Below, one piece after another: positions 23,521 to 31,032 of a stretch of 37,693 nucleotides of DNA. This DNA comes from Halorubrum californiense DSM 19288. GTDB lineage: Archaea; Halobacteriota; Halobacteria; Halobacteriales; Haloferacaceae. The stretch covers positions 1 to 37,693 of the forward strand of contig NZ_AOJK01000078.1 in NCBI RefSeq assembly GCF_000336875.1. The letters run 5' to 3'. The translations under genes were made by a program, and so were the position numbers. The first letter of the stretch is position 1; each line of letters begins with the position of its first letter. The notes beneath the pieces are model-generated. The model did no database searches. It was not told where the DNA came from and worked only from the letters and a program-made list of their open reading frames with translations.

Positions 23521-24848
23521 CAGAGCACCTCCTCGAAGGCCGCGACGAGCCCGTCCGTCCGCCCGGCGTTCAGGTCGGTGACGCACACCTGAAGCAGGTG
23601 GTCGCCGATCGCGTGGACCGCGAACCCTTCGGTCTCCAGGTCCTCGGCGACCGCCGCCGCGGGCTGGTCGACGCGGACCGCGAACTCGCGGAAGTGGTGG
23701 CGGTCGTGGACCGGCGCGGCGGCGCCGGAGCAGTCGTCGATGCGGTCGGCGAGCGCGGCCGCCTCCCGGACGCAGTCGTTCGCGAGGTCGACGAGGCCGT
23801 CTGGTCCGAGCGTCGCCGCGTGGATCGCCGCGCGGAGCGCCACCCACGCCTGATTCGTGCAGATGTTCGAGGTCGCCCGCTCCTTGCGGATGTGCTGTTC
23901 GCGGGTCTGGAGCGTCAGCGTGTACGCGCGGGCGCCGTTCGCGTCCTCGCTCGCGCCGACGAGTCGGCCGGGCACCTGCCGCAGGAACTCGTCGCTACAG
24001 GCGAAGATGCCGAGCCCCATGCCGTAGCTGGTCGGCAGGCCGAGCGAGCCGGCCTCACCGACGACGACGTCGGCGCCGACCGCCGCGGGCGATTTGAGTA
24101 CCGACAGCGCGACCACGTCGGAGCCGAGGACGAACAGCGCGTCCGTCTCGTCGGCGAGGTCGCCGATCGCCGCGAGCCGCTCCTCCAAGCAGCCGCGAAC
24201 CGTCGGGCTCTCGGCGTACACCATCACGACGTCGTCGCCCGCGCGGTCGGCGAGTACGTCGACATCGGCGGTCCCGTCGGCCATCGGGTAGTCCTCAACG
24301 GTCAGGTCGGCGCCGTCGCAGTAGTTCGCCAGCACCGCCCGCTTGCCCTCGCGGAGCTGTTCCGGGACGAGGACGGTGTCGCCCGAGGTCGACCGAACGC
24401 GGTCGGCGAGCGTCGCGGCCTCGCCCAGCGCGGTCGCGGCGTCGTACATCGAGCAGTTCGCCACGTCGAGGCCGGTGAGTTCGACGAGCATCGACTGGTA
24501 CTCGAAGAGCGCCTGCAGGAACCCCTGTGACACCTCCGGCTGGTACTGGGTGTAGCTCGTGAGGAACTCCGCGCGGTCGGCGAGGTGGTCGACGACGCTC
24601 GGCACGTAGTGGCCGTAGTGGCCCCGGCCGAGGAACTCGGTGAGGTCGTCGTTGCGCGCGAAGATCCGCGCGCACTCGTCGCGGATCTCGCGTTCCGTCC
24701 GCGCGTCGATGCCGAAGTCGCCGTCGAAGGCGACCGGGTCGGGGATGTCGAACAGCGCCTCCTCGTCGTCGGCGCCGATCGCCGCCAGCATCGCCGCGGT
24801 CTCCTCGTCGGTGTGGGGCGCGTACGGCGTGCCGTCCGCCCGGCTCAT
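23520..24848 (-). CDS. gcvPA: Glycine dehydrogenase (decarboxylating) subunit 1
   Basis: A 442-aa subunit 1 of the split P-protein. Family motifs: [19 protein letters not shown] (73-91), [20 protein letters not shown] (~100-119, part of the active-site interface) and [15 protein letters not shown] (136-150). The subunit lacks the PLP lysine, which is in subunit 2, as expected. The start overlaps the end of a 45-codon frame upstream (ATGA at 24845-24848). Coupled to gcvPB by ATGA. Length and order are standard for archaeal/thermophile split GcvP. Confidence 0.96.
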   Translation of the reverse strand: MSRADGTPYAPHTDEETAAMLAAIGADDEEALFDIPDPVAFDGDFGIDARTEREIRDECARIFARNDDLTEFLGRGHYGHYVPSVVDHLADRAEFLTSYTQYQPEVSQGFLQALFEYQSMLVELTGLDVANCSMYDAATALGEAATLADRVRSTSGDTVLVPEQLREGKRAVLANYCDGADLTVEDYPMADGTADVDVLADRAGDDVVMVYAESPTVRGCLEERLAAIGDLADETDALFVLGSDVVALSVLKSPAAVGADVVVGEAGSLGLPTSYGMGLGIFACSDEFLRQVPGRLVGASEDANGARAYTLTLQTREQHIRKERATSNICTNQAWVALRAAIHAATLGPDGLVDLANDCVREAAALADRIDDCSGAAAPVHDRHHFREFAVRVDQPAAAVAEDLETEGFAVHAIGDHLLQVCVTDLNAGRTDGLVAAFEEVL

Positions 24849-24982
24849 CGGTTCGTCTCGCCTCGTCCGCGGTCGTTCGACCGGTCGTCTGTGCTCCGTT
24901 CGGCCGCGGCTCGTCGGTCTGCGAGTGAAGCGGTGTCTCGTCGGTTCGCGGGTGAAGCGGAGTCGGAAAGTGGCGTGATCAT
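24845..24982 (-). CDS. Possible short ORF between gcvH and gcvPA (45 aa, doubtful)
   Basis: A 45-codon frame starting at ATG (24980-24982) and ending in an ATGA overlap with gcvPA, the same coupling seen elsewhere in this operon. The peptide is Arg/Asp/Ala-rich and contains a roughly nine-residue tandem repeat ([18 protein letters not shown]). This composition is typical of random frames in GC-rich DNA, and I see no Shine-Dalgarno of note. It may equally be an untranslated spacer. Confidence 0.2.
   Translation of the reverse strand: MITPLSDSASPANRRDTASLADRRAAAERSTDDRSNDRGRGETNR
24910..24960. repeat. 27-base tandem duplication in the gcvH-gcvPA spacer
   Basis: A 24-base unit at 24910-24933 recurs at 24937-24960 with a few mismatches, a period of 27 bases. 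It lies in the 199-base gap between gcvH and gcvPA. Confidence 0.6.
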
Positions 24983-25047
24983 GGTCGTGTGTCGGGTGGG
25001 TGTGTCGTCCGGGAGTCCGCGGTCCGTCTCCGGCGTCGGTCCGGCGG

Positions 25048-25431
25048 TCACGCGATCTGGGCGTCGTACGCGTCGGCGTCGAGCAGCCCCTCGGCGTCGC
25101 CCCCCTCGGCGGGGGCGACTTCGAGCATCCAGCCGTCGCCGTACGGGTCCTCGTTGACGAGCTCCGGGCGGTCGAACAGCGCCTCGTTGACCGCGACGAC
25201 CTCGCCCGAGACGGGGGCGTACAGGTCCGAAACGGCCTTGATCGACTCGACGACGCCGAACGACTCCCCGGCGGCGATCTCGTCGCCGACCGCCGGGAGT
25301 TCGACGAACACCACGTCGCCGAGTTCGTCCTGCGCGAAGTCGGAGACGCCGATCCGGACGGCGTCGCCGCCGGTCGTCGTCCACTCGTGCGATTCCAAGT
25401 ACCGTCTGTCGTCGGGAACGTCGAAGCTCAT
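25048..25431 (-). CDS. gcvH: Glycine cleavage system H protein
   Basis: A 127-aa lipoyl-carrier protein. The lipoyl Lys is K65 in [17 protein letters not shown], and the family N-terminus [13 protein letters not shown] is present. It shuttles the aminomethyl group from GcvP to GcvT. It is the first gene here of gcvH-gcvPA-gcvPB, but gcvT is not in the window; fen lies upstream. A TATA-like box at 25502-25510 gives a leader of about 45-50 nt, unlike most genes here. The 199-base gap to gcvPA is unusually long for this operon. Confidence 0.96.
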   Translation of the reverse strand: MSFDVPDDRRYLESHEWTTTGGDAVRIGVSDFAQDELGDVVFVELPAVGDEIAAGESFGVVESIKAVSDLYAPVSGEVVAVNEALFDRPELVNEDPYGDGWMLEVAPAEGGDAEGLLDADAYDAQIA

Positions 25432-25501
25432 TGGTCAGGGTCGCCGCGGTCCGCTCGGCGTCCGGCCGCGACACATGTGATTCACCCTTCTGACGACGAG
25501 G

Positions 25502-25510
25502 AAATAAAAG
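25502..25510 (-). promoter_or_regulatory. TATA-like element of the gcvH operon
   Basis: CTTTTATTT on the minus strand, 71 nt before the gcvH ATG, predicting a 5' leader of ~45 nt. I looked in this leader for a glycine riboswitch; it is too short and shows none of its conserved blocks. Confidence 0.5.
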
Positions 25511-25569
25511 GTGTGTTCGCGGCGGTCGCGACGGCGAACGACTCCCGGACGGCCGTTCGATGCGCCCCG

Positions 25570-26547
25570 TCAGGTCCACCGGTCGAGCCCGGTCTGGACC
25601 TGCGACTCCGCGATGCGCTCGAACCCGCGTTCGACCTCGTCGGCGTCGACGCCCCACTCGTCGACGACGTACTCGCGGGCGGCCTCGACGTCGGGGTTCA
25701 CCTCTGTGTCGACGGAAACGTCCTCGGCCGGCGGGTCCATGAACAGCTCCCGGATCGCCTCGGCGTTCGGGATGTCGGCGTCGCGCGCCTCCAGCACGCC
25801 CCACAGGTCGCCGTGTTCCCGCACCGCCTTTACCGCCGTCTTCGGCCCGACCCCGCGGACGCCCTCGTTGAAGTCGGTGCCGCAGAGCATCGCCACGTCG
25901 ACGAGCCCCTGACGGTCGAGGCCGAGGTCCCCCAAGGTCGCCGCGAGGTCCATCAGCTCCGGGTCGCCCTTGCTCGTCAGCTGGCGGAGCGTCGTCGGCG
26001 CGCCGAACAGCAGCGTGTCGTAGTCCTCGCTGCCGGCGTGGTCGACGGTCCCGGTCGCGGCCATGTGCGCGCACTGCGCTTCCCCCTCCGCGGGCGCCTC
26101 GACGATCGGCACGTCGAGCAGTTCGAGGAGTTCCCGGGTCGTCTCCTGTATCGTGTCAGTGAGTCGCTGGGTGCGGGCCTCCAACCGCGCGGCCTCGACC
26201 GCGTCGCCGCGCTCCTCGGCCGCCGCCCGTCGCTCCTCAGCCTGCTCGCGTTTCTCGCGTCGCTCCGCGACCTCGTCGGCCTTCAGGTCGGTGACGGCGC
26301 CGTCGAACACCATCACGGGGATCAGGTCGTGTTCGAAGAACTTCGGGAGTCCCTGAACCACGCCGATCAGGTTCGCGACCTCGACGCCGTCGGCGGTGGT
26401 GTACTTCTCGTCGCTCGTCCACTTCACCGTCGTCGTGAGGTACCGGTACAGCCAGTTGTGCGCGTCGACGGCGACGACGCTCCCCTCGATCTCTTCGAAG
26501 GCGACGTCGCGGATCGACGCGAGGTCGCGGAGGTCGGCGTTTCCCAT
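25570..26547 (-). CDS. fen: Flap endonuclease FEN1
   Basis: A 325-aa structure-specific nuclease that removes 5' flaps in Okazaki-fragment maturation and repair. Metal residues lie where expected: D28 (AVDAHNWLY), D82 (MVFDGAV), E154/E156 ([10 protein letters not shown]), D175/D177 ([10 protein letters not shown]) and D225 (LCGTDFN). The helix-2-turn-helix [12 protein letters not shown] follows. The extreme C-terminus VQTGLDRWT resembles a PCNA-interacting (PIP) motif. Helical arch residues 88-130 are rich in Arg/Glu. A GTTTAAC box 25 nt upstream of the ATG predicts a leaderless transcript. Single gene. Confidence 0.96.
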   Translation of the reverse strand: MGNADLRDLASIRDVAFEEIEGSVVAVDAHNWLYRYLTTTVKWTSDEKYTTADGVEVANLIGVVQGLPKFFEHDLIPVMVFDGAVTDLKADEVAERREKREQAEERRAAAEERGDAVEAARLEARTQRLTDTIQETTRELLELLDVPIVEAPAEGEAQCAHMAATGTVDHAGSEDYDTLLFGAPTTLRQLTSKGDPELMDLAATLGDLGLDRQGLVDVAMLCGTDFNEGVRGVGPKTAVKAVREHGDLWGVLEARDADIPNAEAIRELFMDPPAEDVSVDTEVNPDVEAAREYVVDEWGVDADEVERGFERIAESQVQTGLDRWT

Positions 26548-26571
26548 TACCCGTTACTGGGGCGCGTCGCT

Positions 26572-26578
26572 GTTAAAC
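26572..26578 (-). promoter_or_regulatory. TATA box of fen
   Basis: GTTTAAC on the minus strand, 25-31 nt before the ATG at 26547. Confidence 0.5.
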
Positions 26579-26667
26579 GCTGGCGGGTCGGGGTGGGCGA
26601 CGGGCAGCGATTCTCTGTCGACGGCCGGTCTGCCATCCGTCGCGACCCGCCTGCCGACTTCTGGGCA

Positions 26668-26676
26668 GTTTATGTG
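26668..26676 (+). promoter_or_regulatory. TATA-like element of the J-domain ferredoxin gene
   Basis: GTTTATGTG 28-37 nt upstream of the ATG at 26705. Confidence 0.45.
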
Positions 26677-26704
26677 CGTCACGCGCCTACGGTGGAGCGT
26701 CTGA

Positions 26705-27361
26705 ATGGTCTCCCCGTTCGAGGTGTTGGACGTCGGCGAGGACGCCGACGACGAGGAAGTCGAGCGGGCTTACCGCGAGCAAGTGAAGCGCGCGCACCCC
26801 GATCAGGGCGGTTCGATCGACGAGTTCCAGCTCGTCCGCCGCGCCTATCGGGAGCTGTCCGAACGCGACGAGAACGACGACGGAAGCGACGACCGAGTCG
26901 ACCCCGCGGACGTCGACCTCACCGAGGGCGACGACGCGCGCGAACCGAAGTCGACCCGCGTCGAGTTCCTCGACTACGAGGCCGTCGTCGACTACGGCTG
27001 GTCGCTCGACGATGACGAGCTGTTCCGGAAGGCCGGCCACGCCGACCTCGCCCCCGACGCCCACGGCCGCCTGCTCGTCCACCCCGACGAGAGCCTCTTG
27101 GAGGCGGCCGAGCGCAGCGGCTTCGCGTGGCCCTTCTCCTGTCGCGGCGGCGCCTGCGCGAACTGTGCGGTGTACCTCGCTGAGGGCGAACTCTCACAGC
27201 CGACCGACCACATCATGCCGGACGACCTCGCCGAGCGGGGGTTCCGACTCTCCTGTAACGGCTACCCGCTGACCGACGAGCTGTCTATCGTGTTCAACGT
27301 GAAACAGCGGCCCGAACTCGACGACCTCATCCTCCCGCCCGGACCGTTCACGCGTCGCTGA
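26705..27361 (+). CDS. J-domain/2Fe-2S ferredoxin fusion protein
   Basis: A 218-aa two-domain protein. Residues 1-52 are a J-domain with the HPD tripeptide (31-33) between helices II and III, which normally stimulates a DnaK/Hsp70 ATPase. A short acidic linker (53-80) leads to a plant-type 2Fe-2S ferredoxin of the haloarchaeal form: the extra N-domain (LDYEAVVDYGWSLDDDELF, 89-107) and four cluster Cys, C146, C151, C154 and C184 (CRGGACANC...SCNG). The ferredoxin part is close in layout to Halobacterium ferredoxin. The fusion suggests delivery of an Fe-S protein to, or by, the Hsp70 system (inference). Confidence 0.92.
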   Translation: MVSPFEVLDVGEDADDEEVERAYREQVKRAHPDQGGSIDEFQLVRRAYRELSERDENDDGSDDRVDPADVDLTEGDDAREPKSTRVEFLDYEAVVDYGWSLDDDELFRKAGHADLAPDAHGRLLVHPDESLLEAAERSGFAWPFSCRGGACANCAVYLAEGELSQPTDHIMPDDLAERGFRLSCNGYPLTDELSIVFNVKQRPELDDLILPPGPFTRR

Positions 27362-27375
27362 CCGGATCGCGGCTG

Positions 27376-27380
27376 AAAAA
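27376..27380 (-). terminator. Oligo-T terminator of the RecJ-like gene
   Basis: Five Ts on the minus strand, 17-22 nt past the stop at 27398, in the short convergent gap with the ferredoxin fusion gene. Confidence 0.45.
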
Positions 27381-27397
27381 GCGGACCCGGAAGCGCC

Positions 27398-29626
27398 TCA
27401 GAACGACTCGGCGACGGCGGCGACGACGGCGTCTTCGACGGCGTCGCGCTCGCCCGAGAGGAACTCGATCTTCCCCTCGCGGACGCCCGCGGTGGCGATG
27501 TCCGCCGTCGGGGCGAGTTCGGCCGCGCGCTCGGCGACGTCGCGGACGGAGACGTCCGCGGTCGCGCGCACGTACAGCTCGTCGGTGCCGACGCCGACCG
27601 TCGCGAACGGCTCGCCGTCCGCGCGGCGTCGGTGGAGGTCGTCGAGGAGGAGCGGCGTCGGCGGGAAGTCGTACCGGTGGGTGTAGCCGTCGGTGTCGAG
27701 CAGCGCGAACTCGACGCCGTCGGCCGCCTCGGTCACGACGTTCGCGTCGGCGGTCTCGACCTCGGTCTCCAGCTTCTCGCGGAACTGCTCGGAGACGTGC
27801 GCGGCGAGGTTACCGCCGTCCGAGAACAGCAGGTCGGCGATGAGCTCTCGCTTGTCCTGATACGACTGGTAGTACGCCTCCAGCGCGACCGCCTCGCGGA
27901 GTTCGGCGACGCGCTCGGCGTCGTAGCCCGCGTCGCGCGCGAGGTCGACGTACCGCTCGGGGGCGTCCGCCCAGTAACTCACGGCCGGCAGGTGCCGGAG
28001 GTCGTCGCGGACCTCGTCGTTGATCGCCGACGCCAGCGAGGCGACGAGCGAGCCCGTCGAGAGCGTCTTGTCGCCGCCGACGTCGGCCAGCTCCGGCGAG
28101 ACGAGCGTGTCGACCGCGTCCCGGGTCTCGGGATCGGCGACCGCGGCGTCGACGACGACCGCGTCGACCCCGTACACCGACAGCAGGTCGATGCCGTCGG
28201 CGGACTCGGTTGTCGAGCCGGCGCCGACGAGCAGGAAGAGGGGGAGCTTCTCGTCGTGTCGGTCGCGGTCCTGAAGCATCCGCGTCGCGTCGTTGGTCGC
28301 CGCGTCCATCCCGTACACCGGCTCGTCGAGCGGGCGGCGGGTGAAGTAGTGGTACTCGGCGTCGCTCTTCGCGTGTTCGTCGCGGATCAGCGGGAGGACG
28401 GCGCGCTCGACCGCGGCGCCCGCGACGTAGCCGTCGGCGGTCGCCGGGTGACGGACGACGATCGGTCGCGATTCGAGGACCGCGCGGCGGACCGCCTCGG
28501 CCGCGTCGAGCAGCCCGTCCGCGAGTTCGGCGACCGTCTCGTCGCCGGCGAGCGGCTGGAGCCCCTGGGGGCGCGCCTCGTCGGTGAGCGCGTCGGCGAT
28601 GCGGCGGCGGACCGCCTCGGCGTCCTCGCCGTCGAGGAGCACGAGCGCGTCGGACTCGACCTGAACGTCGCCGCGGTGGCTCTCCACCTCGCCGTCGACC
28701 CGCACCGCGTCGCCGACCTCGATGTCCGGGTGCGCACGCACGCCGGGCTCGACGAACGCGGCCACGTCGACGGCGCCCGTCTCGTCGCTGACCTCGAACA
28801 CCGTCGGGCCGCCGGTCTGGCGGACGCCGACGACCTCGCCTTCGATCCGGACTGCGTCGCCGACCGCGTCTTCGAGCGTCGTGATCGACACGCGCTCGGG
28901 TTCCGCGTCGGCGTCGTCTCTCTCGGCCTCCGCAGGCTCTTCCGAGCCCTCGGACGCTGCGGCCTCCTCCTCGTCGTCGGTCACAGCGGCCTCGGTCTCG
29001 GTAGTCTCCGATTCCGCGCCAGAGTCCGCTTCCTCATCGGCAGACTCCGCGTCGCTTCCGACGGTCTCGGTGGCCTCGACGGTCTCGTCGACCGACTCGT
29101 CGGACTCCTCGTTGGCAGCGACACCGTCGTCGCCCCTTTCCTCGGGCTCGGCGGTCTCTTCGTCGGCCGCCTCTTCCTCGTCGGTGGTCTCCGCCTCAGC
29201 CGTCTGTTCCTCTTCGGCCGTTTCGTCCTCGTCCCCCGGCTCCTCGTCGGGGAGGTGTTCGCCGCTGGACTCCTGGACGAGGACGCCGCGGAACTCGCGG
29301 TCGGCCTGCCGGATCGACCAACCGAGGTCGACGTTTCCGTTGTCGCGGACGCCCTTCACTTGGACGAACACGTCGTCGCCCGGCTCCCAGTCGAGGCTGT
29401 CGAGGCGGCGGTCGAGTTCGGAGCGGTGAAGCAGTCCGGTGACGCCCGGCGCGAGGTCGACGAACACGCCGAACTCGGCGTACCCGTCGACGACGCCCCG
29501 GTAGAAGCGGCTCGGAACCAGGTCGTCGGGAGCGTCGCCGCGGAAGTCGAACACGACGTCCTCTTGGTGCGAGTCGCAGACGCGACTGCCCCCGACGTCC
29601 GTGCCACAGATGATACAGGATCCCAT
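27398..29626 (-). CDS. RecJ/DHH-like protein with zinc finger, S1 and OB domains; catalytic motifs eroded
   Basis: A 742-aa archaea-type RecJ-like protein (COG1107 layout). In order: zinc-finger (C4, C7, C17, H20), S1-like RNA/DNA-binding domain (~36-105), a ~130-residue hyperacidic Glu/Asp/Ala/Thr linker (118-247), an OB domain (~255-330), then a DHH-like phosphoesterase fold. Motif I reads RHPATADGY (392-400) where active members have (H/Y)xDxDG; the later DHH position reads VVVDAAVADPE (490-500). The missing Asp/His residues suggest loss or change of nuclease activity. A C-terminal DHHA1-like part has GNLAAHVSEQF and VGVGTDELYVRA. GTTTTAGG lies 24 nt before the ATG. Function: nucleic-acid binding is likely; catalysis doubtful. 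Confidence 0.85.
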   Translation of the reverse strand: MGSCIICGTDVGGSRVCDSHQEDVVFDFRGDAPDDLVPSRFYRGVVDGYAEFGVFVDLAPGVTGLLHRSELDRRLDSLDWEPGDDVFVQVKGVRDNGNVDLGWSIRQADREFRGVLVQESSGEHLPDEEPGDEDETAEEEQTAEAETTDEEEAADEETAEPEERGDDGVAANEESDESVDETVEATETVGSDAESADEEADSGAESETTETEAAVTDDEEEAAASEGSEEPAEAERDDADAEPERVSITTLEDAVGDAVRIEGEVVGVRQTGGPTVFEVSDETGAVDVAAFVEPGVRAHPDIEVGDAVRVDGEVESHRGDVQVESDALVLLDGEDAEAVRRRIADALTDEARPQGLQPLAGDETVAELADGLLDAAEAVRRAVLESRPIVVRHPATADGYVAGAAVERAVLPLIRDEHAKSDAEYHYFTRRPLDEPVYGMDAATNDATRMLQDRDRHDEKLPLFLLVGAGSTTESADGIDLLSVYGVDAVVVDAAVADPETRDAVDTLVSPELADVGGDKTLSTGSLVASLASAINDEVRDDLRHLPAVSYWADAPERYVDLARDAGYDAERVAELREAVALEAYYQSYQDKRELIADLLFSDGGNLAAHVSEQFREKLETEVETADANVVTEAADGVEFALLDTDGYTHRYDFPPTPLLLDDLHRRRADGEPFATVGVGTDELYVRATADVSVRDVAERAAELAPTADIATAGVREGKIEFLSGERDAVEDAVVAAVAESF

Positions 29627-29649
29627 TTGAGTACACCGAGAGTCTCGGG

Positions 29650-29657
29650 CCTAAAAC
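29650..29657 (-). promoter_or_regulatory. TATA box of the RecJ-like gene
   Basis: GTTTTAGG on the minus strand, 24 nt upstream of the ATG at 29626. Confidence 0.55.
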
Positions 29658-29714
29658 GGTTGTCGAAAGCCCGCTGGTCCCTCGACGGGGAGGAGCTGAG
29701 GGGCAGCGGTCACG

Positions 29715-30323
29715 TCACGCGCCGAGCAGCGTCCGCGCCGCGGCCACGACGCGGTAGCCGACGCCGTAGCCGAGCGCGGCGGGCGGGAGCGCGGCCACGA
29801 CCGTTCGGACCGGGCCCAGCCCGTGGACCGCGCGGAGCCCGACGAACAGAAGCACCGCGGCGTACGCGCCGCAGACGACTCTGAGTTCGGGTATCGCCGG
29901 TCCGGCCAGCGCCATCGGCGAACTCGCGTACGCGACGACTTGGACCGTCTCGCTCACGCCGCCGCGGTCGCGCAGCCCCACGCCGCCGTCGAACTCGACG
30001 CTCGCGACCACGACCGAGACGGTCGCGACCGCGGCCGTCAGGTGGAGGCCGACCGGCGCCGCCAGCGCGACCACGACGAGGAACACTACGACCTCGGACA
30101 GCGCCCGCGAGGAGGGGACGACGACGGGCATCGCCGCGGGGTCCGACGCGATCCAGCCGAGCGTGAACGCCGCGGCCACCGCGACCGCGAACGTCAGCGC
30201 GGGCGCCTGATCGCCGGGCGTGATCCCGTTCGCGAACGCCCGCCGCGGCCGGACGAGGACCTCCGCCCACGTGCGCGCGATGCCGCGCGGACCGCGGGGC
30301 CGACCGCCCGCCGACTCGCTCAT
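29715..30323 (-). CDS. Yip1-family polytopic membrane protein
   Basis: A 202-aa membrane protein. A short N-terminal region, RTWAEVLVRPRRAFANGI (~17-34), is the amphipathic segment that precedes the first membrane helix in Yip1-domain proteins. About five hydrophobic segments follow (~44-60, 74-92, 98-112, 140-160, 170-190). Function of prokaryotic Yip1 proteins is unknown. The ATG at 30323 was chosen because the family begins this way and a GGTTATTTC element lies ~32 nt upstream; the longer frame to 30422 lies upstream of that element. It is divergent from the pilin-like gene. Confidence 0.85.
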   Translation of the reverse strand: MSESAGGRPRGPRGIARTWAEVLVRPRRAFANGITPGDQAPALTFAVAVAAAFTLGWIASDPAAMPVVVPSSRALSEVVVFLVVVALAAPVGLHLTAAVATVSVVVASVEFDGGVGLRDRGGVSETVQVVAYASSPMALAGPAIPELRVVCGAYAAVLLFVGLRAVHGLGPVRTVVAALPPAALGYGVGYRVVAAARTLLGA

Positions 30324-30354
30324 CCGAGATGTCACAGTCGGGGTTCGTCCGCGC

Positions 30355-30363
30355 GAAATAACC
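30355..30363 (-). promoter_or_regulatory. TATA-like element of the Yip1-family gene
   Basis: GGTTATTTC on the minus strand, 32-40 nt before the ATG at 30323. Confidence 0.4.
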
Positions 30364-30425
30364 CGTTTCCGGTTCGCTCCGGTGCGGTGGTGGTCCGAAC
30401 GCCGCGCGCCCCTCGCCTCCAAACT

Positions 30426-30439
30426 TATCAGCGCTGATA
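30426..30439. promoter_or_regulatory. Perfect 14-bp palindrome, candidate operator of the pilin-like gene
   Basis: TATCAGCGCTGATA is a perfect inverted repeat. Its 3' edge is 15 bases before the TATA box of the pilin-like gene and it sits ~60 bases before its start, a position used by archaeal activators. It is also ~100 bases from the divergent Yip1 start. Binding is inference. Confidence 0.6.
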
Positions 30440-30454
30440 CGCGGGGCGCAAACG

Positions 30455-30462
30455 CTTATATC
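30455..30462 (+). promoter_or_regulatory. TATA box of the pilin-like gene
   Basis: CTTATATC 24-31 nt upstream of the ATG at 30486; a near-ideal haloarchaeal TATA, leaderless. Confidence 0.65.
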
Positions 30463-30485
30463 GCCCCCGTCTGAGTATCGCTCGA

Positions 30486-30953
30486 ATGGTCGCGTTCCGA
30501 GACGACGAGCGCGGATTCACCCCGCTGGCGGGGACGGGACTGCTCGTCGGGGTCGTCGTGCTGCTGCTCGCCATGGTGGGCGCGGCGGTGTTCGGGCTCA
30601 TCGACAACGTCGCCCCGCCGGACGCCGAGTTCGAGGGCCAACAGGAGAACGGCTCGCTCGTCGTCGTCGCGCTCGGGCCCGAGCCGGTCCCGGCCGAAGA
30701 GCTGTACGTCCGCGGGGAGGACCCCGACGGGAACGTCCAGTTCGGCGCGTGGCCCGGAGACGGGATCGCGAGACCCGGAGACAAGGTCCCCGTCCCGAAC
30801 GCGACCGGCAACGAGGACTTCGATGTCGTCTGGGAGCCGCTGGCGTTCGACACCCGCGAGACGCTCGGCAGCTACAGCGGCGAGGACTCCGCCATCGACG
30901 AGTGGAGCGAGGAGAACGGCGGCAGCACGCCGGGCGGCGGCGTCGGCGTCTGA
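30486..30953 (+). CDS. Type IV pilin-like exported protein (DUF1628-type N-terminus)
   Basis: A 155-aa protein. The N-terminus VAFRDDERGFTPLAGTGLL is a prepilin-type signal: charged stretch ending in RG, then a hydrophobic helix (~12-38) that would be the pilus core after cleavage by prepilin peptidase. Usual haloarchaeal pilins read RGVSPVIG; here FTPLAG replaces VSPVIG, so processing is likely but not certain. The remaining ~115 residues are beta-rich and acidic with a disordered Gly/Ser/Glu tail. A pilus subunit or membrane-anchored surface protein is equally possible. Preceded by a perfect palindrome and strong TATA box. Single gene. Confidence 0.8.
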   Translation: MVAFRDDERGFTPLAGTGLLVGVVVLLLAMVGAAVFGLIDNVAPPDAEFEGQQENGSLVVVALGPEPVPAEELYVRGEDPDGNVQFGAWPGDGIARPGDKVPVPNATGNEDFDVVWEPLAFDTRETLGSYSGEDSAIDEWSEENGGSTPGGGVGV

Positions 30954-31032
30954 CGGCGGGACGGACGGGCAATCGGGGAGATATCCGGCCGAGAGTCTAA
31001 TTGACCGCGACCCCCTTAGTCGACCGCGACGC

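Noticed and set aside
25432-25500. Possible glycine riboswitch before gcvH
   Set aside because: The predicted leader is only ~45-50 nt and lacks the conserved blocks of the glycine aptamer.
27632-29884. 750-codon plus-strand frame over the RecJ-like gene
   Set aside because: Antisense shadow; low-complexity Val/Gly/Arg translation with no motif.
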